The notes below the pieces were generated by a model. It was not told the origin of the DNA. It did not search any database and worked only from the letters and a program-made list of their open reading frames with translations. Position numbers and translations under genes: made by a program. This document shows, in pieces, positions 47,201 to 59,329 of a DNA stretch of 64,000 bases. Position 1 is the stretch's first letter, and every line of letters begins with the position of its first letter. The DNA lies in NCBI GenBank assembly GCA_011009095.1, contig VTPC01000985.1, positions 25,746 to 89,745 on the forward strand. Reading direction: 5' to 3'. This DNA comes from Ignelater luminosus (lineage: Eukaryota; Arthropoda; Insecta; Coleoptera; Elateridae).

Positions 47201-47392
47201 TTTATAAAAATAGTCAATAATAATAAGGTGTTGCACTATAATAGTATACAGTGTCATTAAAAAAAAAGGAACAATCAATAATTCTTTTATCTTGCGATTG
47301 ACAAAACAACGGTTAAATAGTTTGTTGTCTATAAGCATGTGTGCTATTTGGTGGCACTTACAATTTTTTTTTGCATTTCCGGTTAACCCTTT
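41235..47392. other. mostly A/T-rich stretch, no gene recognised
   Basis: A (TAA)6 microsatellite lies at 45841-45858. The 44.4-45.7 kb portion is less A/T-rich and contains short open frames on both strands (44518-44721 minus, 45457-45672 plus) without family resemblance. It may be an old insertion. A long T-rich tract lies at about 46960-47010. Nothing else is supported. Confidence 0.4.
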
Positions 47393-47502
47393 CAAGACTG
47401 CTTTCAGCAACAAGTGTAAGAATTGTTTCCTTTATACGTTTTAAATCTGTTAACCATTATTAACTAATATTAAAAAAGTGCTAGGGGGTTAAAGGAGGTT
47501 GT

Positions 47503-47556
47503 GGTACATATATGTACCAGCAGTTCTCAAGCATGGTACACATGTGTCCCAGCAGT
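47503..47556 (+). repeat. paired subterminal repeats of the piggyBac-type element
   Basis: GGTACATATATGTACCAGCA(GT) at 47503-47524 and GGTACACATGTGTCCCAGCA(GT) at 47535-47556 are 32 bp apart in direct orientation. Each contains a palindromic core. Internal repeats of this kind near a piggyBac end are plausible transposase-binding sites, which is inference. Confidence 0.6.
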
Positions 47557-47649
47557 CTTACACCAGTATGCATTCAAAGATAAGAGTACAGTAAAAAGAT
47601 AATATTTTATTGACTATATTACGAAAATAACTATATATGTTACTACTAC

Positions 47650-48478
47650 ACTTTATGGGTGATAAAATACAAAACAATTCTTGCAATGTGGGATATCGCA
47701 TTCTTGACAGACTGTCTTTGTTCTTGTTTGTTTCTTATTTTCCGCTCATCTCGTACAAGGTCTTTTCGTGCCTCCTTCTACACGAAGATGCAAAGAAACA
47801 TTGTCAGAACTCTTCCTTTTCTTTGATATTCTGCCATTCCTACAAGATCTTCTAACTGCAGCCTTTCTAGTACTTTCCTTTAGCTAGTGAGACAAGAAAG
47901 TCTAGAAATGATATCATTCTCTTATTAACTTCGTTGGACAAAGTCCATGCCATCATCATCAGTCTATAAAACACTTTTTTCTACCATTTTGTGGACTTAC
48001 GATCTAAATCATGAACGCCAGGCATCTGGTCGGCGATGTCAACTCCTTCCATTTTTTCATGATAAAATGCAATCATCTGGGGACATGATACTTGTGATTT
48101 TGAGCCATCTCTCATTGTTTTGGTAACTGTTGTTACATTAGTATTATGGAAATTACTCATAAGAAGTACTTCTTTGGTGTCTTGCCATTTTACAAATAGC
48201 AATCCGTCTGCGGTACATCTAAATGATGATTCACCTCGACTTAATTTTTCTTGGATTTTACGTACATTTTTTCTAGTTGATATGCAGGTACCTAAAGCTG
48301 AATACTCCAATGATTGCAGAAGTTTGACAGTTGTAAAAAATCTGTCAAAATAAAATGTTATTTCTTTTTCCCTAATTGTCGAAGCAAAAGCATTAACAAC
48401 ACGTTTTCCCAATGTTTCATCTGTTGGTTCTACTACTCTTCCTGTATATACAGTGTGTCCTCGGATTGACTTCACTAT
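47650..48478 (-). pseudogene. piggyBac-type transposase, C-terminal part
   Basis: The uninterrupted frame 48475-47981 begins SIRGHTVYTGRVVEPTDETL and contains ITFYFDRFFTTVKLLQSL. This is the second conserved Asp of the RNase H-like core, where the family usually has DNFFTS. LGTCISTRKN and MIAFYHEKMEGVDIADQM follow; the latter is the third conserved Asp, in the GGVDxxDQ motif. It ends RKSTKW at an early stop. Beyond the stop, degraded text on the same strand reaches TKTVCQECDIPHCKNCF then VFYHP (about 47650-47712). This matches the C-terminal cysteine-rich zinc finger of piggyBac transposases. The N-terminal half, with the first catalytic Asp, is missing. The element is inactive. Confidence 0.85.
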
Positions 48479-48535
48479 AGGTATAATTGACCAAAAATCT
48501 TTGAATTTTGTTTTGATTTTTTCTATTTTGCGTTT

Positions 48536-48965
48536 AGAATAAGTTTATTCAAGCACCCAAATGACGTCATTTGAATGTTAGAATAAGTCGTTGGCGTGAT
48601 AGAATAGACTAGTAAAATTTACTGGATTGATGTTGGTAGCGTTGAACTGTCATACGTCAAAGAACAAAGCAAATTAATAAATAACAATAAAAAAGTTTTT
48701 TTTCACAGCCGCCCAAAATTACGCCACATAAATGTCACCAACCACCGTAAAATTCACTAGATTTAAAATTTTTATTTTTTAATTTAGAAAATGATATAAA
48801 GCGGCAAAATAGAAAAAATAGTATAAAACACTCGTTGCAGGTCCTTCAAGCACTCATTTGTTCCTCAACTCGCCGCTATGCGGCTCGTTTTGGAATTTCA
48901 AATTTGTGCTTGAATAGATGCCTTCTGCAACTTGTATTTTAATATACTATTCTTATTGATTGGTT
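48536..48965. repeat. palindromic non-coding repeat with G+C hairpin
   Basis: GTTGCAGGTCCTTCAAGCAC (48834-48852 region) has an inverted counterpart GTGCTTGAATAG...CTTCTGCAAC (48907-48931). Between them lies CGCCGCTATGCGGC, itself a small hairpin at 48871-48884. ATTCAAGCAC recurs near 48548-48557. No protein is encoded. It looks like a MITE-type or fold-back element; the borders are approximate. Confidence 0.5.
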
Positions 48966-51900
48966 TAAGGTGGAATGAGTTAATCTTAGCTTTGTTCTTT
49001 AATAATTAAGTTATGATGTAGTACGTTATTGGTTGATAAGTTCCATAAAAATAAGGTAACTATATTATTGTGCGCATTTTATATTCACTTTTCTCAGGTT
49101 TGTTTATAATATTTCTTGCATATACGTCCACATTTTTCTTGATGTTTAACTATCTCACCCTTTTATTATTAATATATACGTAATCTCATAATCGTACAGC
49201 CCACGCCACGGCTGCCGACTTAAGTCACAGGTCAAAACTTATTAAAGTTCGTATTTGGTAAATAATCTACAAACGTGTTTTAACCTTTACAAAGAGCAGC
49301 TTAACCTTGATATTTTACTTTAACAGTTTTGTTTGTTTAATTCGAAAGGAAGGTGAAGAGGTAATGGAAATTAGACGCATTAGGCATGATGGGACCATAC
49401 TTGGTAATTAAGTAATGAATTCCTCTCTTCGTTCTGTTCAAGTGGTTCTACCTATAGATTATCTCTGAATTTCAGATTACTGATCAGGGATAAAGGAACT
49501 TGAACTAGTGTAAAGAGATTGACTGCCTAACACAAGAGTCGAAGATTTAGTTGTTAGTGAAACTCATTTTAATCCGGTATTATTACCTACATAACTTAAA
49601 TTCTGAAGTGAACATTTACATTAGATGAATGTAAATCGGATTCTATACCCTAATGTACGTTTTTAGCGATGACGAGTTATGTTACGTCGCGTCGGTTAGT
49701 TGCCTGGTTCACATGGTTTTCGATCGAGCTTACCTAGAACTCCCCAAGCTCATCTAACCAGTGCTTATAACTCGATAAGCAGTACGACTCATGAGATGAA
49801 AGGTTCTGTGAGGACTTTACACAAAGACTTCTTGATTTGTAAGTTTTAAACTACAAAGAAGTAGTGGAAACAGATATTCTGAAAAAATTCAAACTATTCG
49901 TTTTGAAACCTATGATGAAAAGCTGATCCGTATGTCTTTGAGACTAATGTACATTAACTAGGTATGTACATATCGTTACATGAGTCAACCATTGACATCA
50001 GTCTAATAGAAATAAATATCGTTGTATTAATTAAATAATCAACAAATATTCTAATGGGATTAAAAAACAAACAGATAACCAAATTTATGTTTAATAAACA
50101 TTGAAAATTTCCTAAATTAACTTTCGGATCAAAAGCCAGTCTTTAGTATTAAACCTTGGAATATTTGTTGAAGTAAATAATAAATTACTTGTAGCAGAAT
50201 TAATCCGTAGAAGTCAGTTTAGATTTGTCCATCGTGGTCAACACTAGTTCGTTCGAATTGTAATCATTTTTGAATCTTTTAATAAAATTCTTTTAAAAAA
50301 TGATTCTTTATTTCGAAAAACAAAACTATATGTACCTAGCAAACATGATCGAGTACCTGTAAAGCGCTGCCATCGAACGATAGCACTAACAGAATGCTTA
50401 ATGCAGTTTTGTGCTTTTAGTTGACTGCTTGCTTTAGAATTCTTACCATTCTGAAACCTTGAGTGTGTTCTTCTTGCCTAATTCCGTTTTTCACTTTATA
50501 CCATTTGATTTTCCACTGTTTCTAACAGTAGTAAAGCACTTATGATCGATTAGCGTTTGTAAACAGAAATATTCGATCATAAATAATAATAAAACGTAAC
50601 CAAAAAAGAATGACACAGTATATTATTATAAAATGAAATTTTAAAATTCACAAAAAGTAAAACTAATATAATAAAATAATCTTAAAATACATTTTTTGTG
50701 TTTCTGCTATATCGTAGAATCGCTTAGATATTACAGTGAATGTCGTTACTAATGTAAGACTTTTTAATTTCTTAATGCTCTTTCAACATGAAATGTCTAC
50801 TCTATACTGAATTTGACCTTTCTCAATATCATCAAACTTTAAAGTAGAACAGAATAAATCTTTTAGAGATAAAGCAATAAAACTGCAATTAATTAAACAT
50901 TTCTTTTTTAGCAATAATTGTAAGGTAATAAAAGTCAACCGCTTTAATAAACAGCAACACTATGAAGACTTCTTTGCCATTCCACATTGATTAACAGCGT
51001 TAATTAAAATTTATCCCACTCGTTCGCGTGTTTAATAGAAGTATAGGCAATACACCCAATTACTTTACTCAAAGACCGTGTTGAAAAAAGCTCGCCTATT
51101 GCTAACATCTACATTTTTAAAAGCGCTGGAAATTATAACGTCTCACTTATCTTAAAGTTACACATTTAAAACGTATAAATTCAATGTATAATAAACAATA
51201 AAATAACATTATTTACTTAAATAATTTATTACAATTAGTTACAGTAGGTTGCGTGGATAATTAGCATAACCTCTTGTTTATTTAAACTCCTTCCTTTAGA
51301 ACAAGCTGTTTACGTACGACAAACTGCGCCCGTTTTTTTACAAGACCATCGATTGATATTTTAGAACGTATTGCGCTTATTAATTATTATATTTTTATAA
51401 GTACGTATTAATTGATTGTTAATGGAGACGCATCCTTAAACTTCTTAATCCAAATACATTCATTCAACTTATGGTAAGGGTGCTATCAAGCTGACGGTTA
51501 TAGCAGCTGCGCAGTGTGTGCAACAATACAAGTTCTATTCAATAAGTCCCTAACTTGCTTTTGTCTTACCGTACTTCGCGGTGGGGAAGTAGCTACCCCA
51601 AAGAGTTACGATACTGGGGTTAAACTTAATGGAAGGAGTGCATTACTGAAATAACTTTGGTTACACTAACTTGGAACTTTATATTTCAAACTCGCTAAAT
51701 TGAAATGCAAAATACATTTCCAAAACGTCTTAAAACTCCTTAAGATGTACGTTAAGTTTCTAAATAAATCCAAACAAAAATGTAATATATTATATACCTA
51801 TATTTATACGTCATAGTGATTGAAAATTTATAAGCATCAAGTTTTGTGGCGATTAAATAGATCTATATATAAATAATACAAATGGTGTAATATATTGGAT

Positions 51901-53186
51901 GTGTCAACTTGCATTATTGAACATGCCACAGATCGCCCGTATTGTAGCACATCCCAAACAATGTGATTGAATTGCAGTTCCTCCCTTACCACTATTAGCA
52001 ATAATTACATCGTGATCAATTGTAATCGATACGAACTAAAAATACTCTATGCAGTAGAATTTAGTTAAACTACGAAGTTGTACCATAATTGGTTTTTCAT
52101 TACTTTAACAGGATTTTGCAAATATGTTAGTTTTATTATTTCAGTCATGAAATTTATTTACATAAAACCTTATGAACGAGATATTTTCTTTACCGAGACT
52201 TACAAGGGTATGCTGTAGTAAAAAACAAATCGTTGCTTAAGGTAATATTTATCATTTTTATACTTTTTCTCTATAGACAAAAGTGTACCTTAATTATATA
52301 GGGTGTTCATAAAGTACGTCTTCGCTTCTATATTCCTTCTCTAGACATTACTTGTATTTCTTTTAAATAATTTCTTAAATTGCAGTTTCTATCTCTGTTA
52401 TGCATATCAGAAAAACTTTGTTATGCAAAAAGGTATTCAAAATCTAATTCTGTACGTTATAGGTTAACATCTGGTACCAAATAAAATTCTGTGTATTATG
52501 AAAAGATCAAAAACGTTGAACATCATATTTCAAAATTCTAATCAGAATTGTAGTTGCCTTTGACATATTAAGTAATTAAGGTCAAGAAATTAAAATTCTG
52601 ATACTAATGTTTATGACTGTTCAACAATTAATACTGAAACACTTTCATAGGTTCATTACTAAAAAAAATTGATTGGATTTTACCTCGTAACTTTAGTTGG
52701 CAGCCTTAGAAAGTGAGATTAGGAGGTTGTGTAGCAGTATAAGAGTAGACATCTTGTAACATATAACTATTATATTAAAACGTGTTTCTACCACTAAAAT
52801 AATTAAAAATCCCTTTTCTCATTTCTTTTAACCTACGTCATTAATTCAAGTAACTAAAAATGGGCTTGACAACAACTACTATGCATAACTCAAACAACTA
52901 TCCACACACCCAAACAAATAGTACTAGTAAACCAGATAAAGTTGGCCAGTGAAAATAAGATAAAATTTAAGAAGTGAACCTTCAACAAACGTAATTAGCT
53001 AAAAATCGTAAAGAATGCAGCAAGAATAATTACGTAACAGATAGAGAATGTACGAACGATAAATTTAAATTTTAACAAAAACCAAGCCAAAACAGAGTTA
53101 CGTCGAAACCATAAACTTGCACCTATTAGGAAATGAACGTCACAACACATTAATTAGCATACGGTTAAATAAGAACAAAACCAAAT
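48966..53186. other. A/T-rich stretch, no gene seen
   Basis: A possible mariner-type end, TATAGGGTGTTCATAAAGTA, lies at about 52298-52317 without a visible partner. Otherwise all frames are dense with stops. Confidence 0.45.
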
Positions 53187-53593
53187 TGGGGATCGAAGTC
53201 ACATACTTGGTTCACCGGTACATCGCTTTTCCAATTTAGCTAGTGAATTCTTTCCATAGCGAAAGCTGGTATTTCTATAGATGGTATAGTGAGAAACATA
53301 TTTGTGCATTTTAATAACGAAGAGCCCGCGATCGCAAAGGTTTCACATTACCTGTAAGATACATGTTTGTTAAATTTACTTTAATATTGCAGTCGAGATC
53401 CTTACTAAACTTAACATAATTGCAAATGTTTTTGAGTTTATTACTCTGAATATTGAATATATCAAAAGGATTGAAATCAATAACCATCTCATATAGATAG
53501 AAAAATCAAAACTCACATGGGGATCGAAATCACTATGCGCTAGAATTAGAAAAGCAATGGTCCGGTGAACCAAGTATGTGGTTTTGATCCCCA
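53187..53593. repeat. pair of inverted ~75-bp palindromic units
   Basis: The left unit starts TGGGGATCGAAGTCACATAC at 53187. The right unit, inverted, ends at 53593 and reads TGGGGATCAAAACCACATAC. Both continue with TTGGTTCACCGG and a GCTTTTC-like block. Each unit is itself nearly palindromic: the right one also begins TGGGGATCGAAATCAC at 53517. The arrangement suits a MITE with about 50-bp inverted repeats, or two insertions of one small palindromic element. No target duplication is clear. Confidence 0.65.
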
Positions 53594-56398
53594 GGCGAAT
53601 TCTACTTTTTCTATTATGTATGGTGTGCTTATTTATCTTAATGCTCTTGATATGTTCTCGGAGTAATAAACTCGGAAACGTTTGAAGTTTTTATTTTAAT
53701 TCAGATCATAATAAGAATAATTCAAACATTAATACTGTAGCGCTCAATAAGAATCGTGGAGTGTACAATAACAAATTAAGTTTATTTTTTACTATTCGTA
53801 TCGCCCTTATTTTCACTACGTTTCCAAGGCGACAGGCCAACAACGAACATAAAAAAAAGTGTTACTCGTCGTAACCAGAAGTCCGATCTCAGCGCCATCG
53901 TCACTAAAGAAAGTTGCGGTCACAAACTGGCGGGAAAATCAAAACCTCGGTACGAACTACGAAACACGCAATATATATACAAATTAAAATATCTAACAAA
54001 TACTGTACAGAACAAAATAGACGAATCAAAAACAGGATTGTCTCATAGTGACCCAACGGGGGTGCTTTACATTGAATGCAAAAGAACAAAAACGCTGACA
54101 CGTTTGCTGTGATTATGCAGCTACTCGTTCCCGTTTTGTTGTATTTATTTGTATTATAAGTTGCATTGCTCTAAAAAGTCGTTAATACAGTTTGTTGGTG
54201 TTTTATTGTGAAACAAATAAAAAAAAATAATTAAAAACAAAAGGATCAATGTTATCTTGTAACAATTACTTCGTTAGAAACATTTATAGAAATTAAATTT
54301 ATGGAGTACATTGAATCCCCCTTATCACTTCTGACTTGGACTGAATATTCTTCAATGCCCTTTTGAGAGGGCCTCCAATTGATAATGGTTACCTTGTCAG
54401 AAGAATTGGTATTTTGAAGGTAGAGGCCTATTATCTGTTATTTTGAATATTACTCCTTATAAACTCTAAGATCGCCCTAGATTCTAAGGTTTGCATTATT
54501 TAATAGTGTTTTTACGCGATTCTGCTTACATCTTACATGCTAACATCTTTTAATTTTGATGGTTCTTCATAGTTTCATTAGACGACTTATCATTTTGAAC
54601 TCGATTTGCTACTGGTTTTCATATCCTATTCTCTGGAGGAATTTGATGAATTACTGTTGAATCAAATATTAATTAAAAAGAAAAAACTATTAAGTTTGAT
54701 GCTTGCCTGTCATGCCACATGGTGTCAAGATAGCATAATATAGTCTCCAAGAATATTTTTGATTTATCAGGAGCACCCTTAATTGATTTAGCTTCATCGT
54801 GCGGGCCAATATATTCCTCTAATCATTATTGGGGCAGCTTAATTCTTTGCTGGACAATTTGATAATAAAACTTAAGCAGTGGCTGTTCTGGATGTGCATC
54901 TTTAAAATGAGCATTCTGTAGCGACTGGTGAACAACTAAGAAATTATAACAAAAATCATCTGGCTTTGTAAAGACTGCTTATTTTAAATTAAATTTTTTT
55001 TTATCTGAGTTATAGTTATAATAAGAAACGCACTATTATGTAGAGCATAGACGCGTTTTATTGTCTAACCTCCTTATTCCATAATTGAGTTTATCTATTT
55101 TTCCATTCAACCACGAGGTTCTTTTGTGAGTGTTTTTTTTGTGCTCACGGGATCAGACCTTCTCGGAAGCCCCATTATTGCTCGCAAGCACCTAGGTATC
55201 TTACCACCAAACTGAAAAGGGGAGGGTACAGTGAGTCCGTCTCCGATCTCCATGAAATTTTTACTGGCGATTCGACATCGAAAATAATTCGATACGTATT
55301 TTGCCGTTCGTACAATGGGCTCTTCGTGTTTCGCAAAAAATATAGGTCGGAAAATGGCTAAATTGGCTTTCACGAAATGCAGCTGTCCGAATCGATTTCA
55401 ATGAAACTTTTTCGGATTTTTATACATAGAACAATATTAGACCCGTGCATAGCGGTTTTTCAATATACGGAAGGCCAGGATAAAATTCACAACACAGTAA
55501 CGGCGTAAGCTAAGACATTTGTTGCAGATTAGATTAAGATCTTGATAAAAACCAGATTTAATTAATAAAGAAGTTTTCTTTTTCAATTTTAATAATCACT
55601 TTTATTTTTAGTTTTGACGATCGTTAAATATCATTATTGTTTGGGTTTCAAACCACCAGGTACACGGGGTGTTTTTCGCACAACAAAGCAATTTTTATAC
55701 TAGCTAATTTCGTTTTTCTATTATTGTAAGGGAGCCGTATTTAGGCAAAATTCAAATTTATTTTACTATTGCCTTTTTTATATTTGACTAGCGTCTTCGG
55801 TTTTCATCGTGAGCTCACGCGAATTTGGTCTCTTGGTGGTAATTATAACATATCTTTTGGTCTACTGCATTAAACTGATGTTGTTGCCTTCCGTTGGAAC
55901 CTACACTACAATTTACTAATTATAAAACTTTTGAACTGTTTGTGCCTTAAAATATTTCTTACTGCTGGCTTCAACCGTACAGCGGTATTAAATTTGATGA
56001 TTAATTGTGACAAAAGATTTTTTTAATAATTTTGTTTAGACAGTTATTTATTCATTTATAGTACATATAGTACAATAGTACAATAGTACAATAGTACATT
56101 ATTTATATATTTGCTTTTGTGCTATAATTTTATTTACAATTTTGTCTTTTGACATTGTCATGTTAGTTATAATTTCTGCTTATTAACTATTTTTTGTTCA
56201 ACTTCATAGCATATCTGTTTGTTAGTTGTTCCTTTTCACATTTGTATATTTTAATTTATTTTGTCTTTTTGAATCTTGTAGATCAACTAAGTAAAGACTG
56301 CTGCTAGTGCTATGACGCCAGTGTGGGTTTTGCAACATCGACCAAACAGATAAATAGGCCGACTAATCCCAAATAAGCAAAGCTTGTCTGATAAGTAA
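53594..56398. other. A/T-rich stretch with possible old insertions
   Basis: A minus-strand coding-like frame at about 54620-54960 reads as several 20-40-codon open pieces without family match. A G+C-richer patch at 55.1-55.5 kb contains an 88-codon minus frame of no known type. (AGTACAAT)3.75 lies at 56069-56098. Confidence 0.35.
56069..56098 (+). repeat. 8-bp tandem repeat (AGTACAAT)
   Basis: There are almost four perfect head-to-tail units, a simple microsatellite. Confidence 0.8.
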
Positions 56399-56406
56399 GT
56401 TATTAC
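56399..56406. repeat. 8-bp target-site duplication, left (GTTATTAC)
   Basis: It is identical to 56668-56675 and fits the hAT target consensus nTnnnnAn. Confidence 0.8.
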
Positions 56407-56667
56407 CAAGGAGCGGTATGAAATAGTTGATGGTCCAGTAAAGTTGTCCGTATACCTGACCGCGATGCATTTAAACACGTTGTAATTCGCGTAAGATAGT
56501 GATGTATTTTCTGCAAGATAAGAGCAGGCCAGTGGTGCAACACATTTTCGTTTTATTATATGCATGTGTACGTACATTGATATAATACTTGGTAAACGCT
56601 CCACCGCTGGCACGATATCGTCATCGATTCTTTTCATGACGCATCAACTAACTGATACCGCTCCTTG
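56407..56667. mobile_element. hAT-type MITE
   Basis: The 261-bp element has ends CAAGGAGCGGTAT and, inverted, CAAGGAGCGGTAT. Each continues into an AGTTGATG block, giving an inverted repeat of about 26 bp with three mismatches. It is flanked by perfect 8-bp duplications GTTATTAC. CA(A/G)GG termini with an 8-bp nTnnnnAn duplication are diagnostic of the hAT superfamily. There is no transposase, so movement would depend on an autonomous hAT elsewhere. The minus-strand open frame across it (56287-56637) is a by-product. Confidence 0.88.
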
Positions 56668-56675
56668 GTTATTAC
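56668..56675. repeat. 8-bp target-site duplication, right (GTTATTAC)
   Basis: It pairs with 56399-56406. Confidence 0.8.
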
Positions 56676-59329
56676 AAAGAAAATGATATAAATAGCCATT
56701 TTAAGTAGTAAAGAGGTGCATGGATTTATGGTAAACTTATTCTGCATTATTTAAGCAATAAGAAATCAATGTGTTTTTGTAATTTAACAAATGGTCTAAA
56801 CAGAAAAATACATACAAATAAAATAAAAAATAAGAAGCCAAAGTGAACTCGCCTAAAGCAAAATCCAAGTTAGCCAAAGTGCATAGTATATTGTGAAAAT
56901 GGACAGATATTTGTTTTTTATGAAACATAAGTAACATTAAGTTATGAATTAGATTGGCTTGACTTTGAAACCAAAAGCTTTTGCATAAAAGAAAAGATTC
57001 ATCATACAAATACCGTTTAACGTCATTCTTTTTCGTTTATAGGAAGTCAAACGCGGGTTCTCGTTGTGATTCAGTTAATGGAACATGGTTACAAAGTTTA
57101 ACTATTACATCTATATAAATTCAATAAACTGCAACAATGACATCAATAGAAAATTCATGATGCACTAGCCAGAACCAAGGGGATAGTAAATTATCCAGAC
57201 CATATTGATCATATATCTAATTCCTCAATGATATTCGGTAACATTAATCAGAAAATTAATTTATATTGGGCATTAGATCGAGTCTTTTAAATGAGAGAAC
57301 AAAAGCACAAAATATTTCCTAAATATGTACCTTCCATATTTTAATTGAACACACTACAAAAACCCTGTTATTATACTTATAATAGCCAGGCAAAAGATCT
57401 TTACTTGAATAGAAAAATAATCAATAGCAGGTAGAAATTCCTAAAAGTACAATTACAATTATTCGATAGCATCAAAATCAGGTAAGCGTCCCACTGAAAT
57501 AATTTGTGCTTGCGATCTGCTTCCAAACAAAAATGCCTTACGTTCTGCATCAAATTATCTAGAACCTTTTCCTTAGCATTTTGTTGTACTGTCCATAAAA
57601 AATCGGCTTTTAAGAAAATCAAGTATTTTTCGACTTTGGCGAATGTTTAGTAAACTGATGATTATTTCTAAGAACCGAAACCACCAATAAATCGATCCCA
57701 AAGAAAAATTTATTTTTGCTCTTACCTACTAATACATATTTTTTTTGGTGTACAAGATCTCAATAGTGGCTATAAATTATCATCTCGTATAAAGGAATTT
57801 TTAATTGTTAATTTGTCTAACTTCACGGAAAACACATTCAGTTTAAAATCATCTTTGGAATATTATTTTAAACACGTTAACACCATCCACGCATTTACAA
57901 GTGGACGCGTGCAATGATTAAATAAGATTTTAATTAATCCTAGCATAAGTGATTTCAGTAACGCCATAAAAATTTAACAACCAACATAAACAGAATTAAG
58001 TACTTAATAGGGAAGTAAGCTTTTATTACTGCATTAAATACGTGTATGATTGTACCTACATATTTGTACCTTTTTTATGAATGAAAATTAATTCATTTGC
58101 ACATAATTAAAATACCTGCATACACGTTATTCATATTAAACGAGACGTTTTAAAAACAGTGCTGCTCTTTTACACAAAGAAAAGGTGGGTGTTTGTACAC
58201 ATTAACACATTTCTTTCTTCAAGTTTACTATTAGTGATAAGCATAAGTTGTCATTTATTGTTTTCATTGCAAAACAAAACCAAGAGTATTTAACAACGTT
58301 TTACAAGATTCTATTTAATTATACAACAAAAATAGTTTCAAAAGGCATTAAGCATGTGTTACACAATTTGAAAAGCTCACGTCCAAGGCAGTGAAATAGT
58401 AAAAAATAAATTTCCAGATTCTTCCGAAAGTTACCAACAACCGGCTCTGAACTGCGACCTAGTTTGCATAAAGTCATTGAAATAATCTTTATACATGAAG
58501 TTCAACAAAGTGCGAAAGCGTGTGCTAAGTTATTCTTTTTATTATTTCAAACCAATGAGAACGCCAGATTTTAAGGGCAGTGTGCGGTGTTTATCGAAAC
58601 TTAGAAATTAAAACCAGAAAACCCCCGATCTTTCCAATATTTCTGTGGCCGTTATCACAAGGTTTTCCTATTTTATGAAATTTTATCGATTGATATTTAT
58701 CAAGTAGATGATTTGATTTAGATAAAAAAAGCCAGTAGAGCAATTTAAAATGTCACTGACAAATGTGAGGAAATCAATATTATATCTGCAGTGGTAGTCG
58801 ATTATATTCTTGTGGTTGTGAAGTAGAATGTAAACAAAAGTATTCTTCTAACTGGAGTTTTTCCCAAAACCAAATTTAGTAGCGATGTACGGTGCCTTGG
58901 CAATAATTACTTCAGATTTCATAAATGTCACAGTATTTTTCAAATTAGAATGATTTAATTTCTTCAAAGACAAATGAATAACATCTTGACATCTTAATGG
59001 CATACGTTGCCATATAATACGTAGTGTTCTTGTACAGACTTACACTAAGTTATGCAGACCTAGTTGAATCGAAAGGTACACAACACCCTTCACATATTCG
59101 AAAAGCATGTGAATTGCTCAATTTTGAAGACTATGGCATGGAATGCGGAGTGCATGTTAATGCTAACCAGTAATCTCCACCAACAGAAATAAACTATTAG
59201 CTGCATGCGAATGTACTGGGCTTTTCTCAGGGTGTACATGCCGTGTTGCAAACTGGCGTTTTCCAAGTCTGCATCCTTTTCTCACCTTTCTTATTCACTT
59301 CGAATCCCACTTGTCGTAATTTACTGACG
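56676..59329. other. A/T-rich stretch, no gene seen
   Basis: Short minus-strand frames at 56737-57009 and 57401-57622 show no domain. The rest is ordinary A/T-rich non-coding sequence. Confidence 0.45.

Larger units (their letters stand above)
47393..48478 (-). mobile_element. 5'-truncated piggyBac-type element
   Basis: TTAA at 47393-47396 followed by CCCTTTCAAGACTGC has the form of a piggyBac-family terminus (TTAA target, CCC-start repeat). Two 22-bp subterminal repeats and the C-terminal half of a transposase follow inward. The opposite end was not found. The transposase text stops at about 48478, where unrelated A/T-rich sequence begins. Confidence 0.6.

Noticed and set aside
47024..47413. 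129-codon minus-strand open frame next to the piggyBac end
   Set aside because: No domain or family resemblance. It starts inside the element's terminal repeat and runs into flanking A/T-rich DNA, so it is most likely chance.
56287..56637. 116-codon minus-strand open frame
   Set aside because: It spans the border of the hAT MITE, crossing its left terminus and target duplication, so it cannot be a conserved gene.
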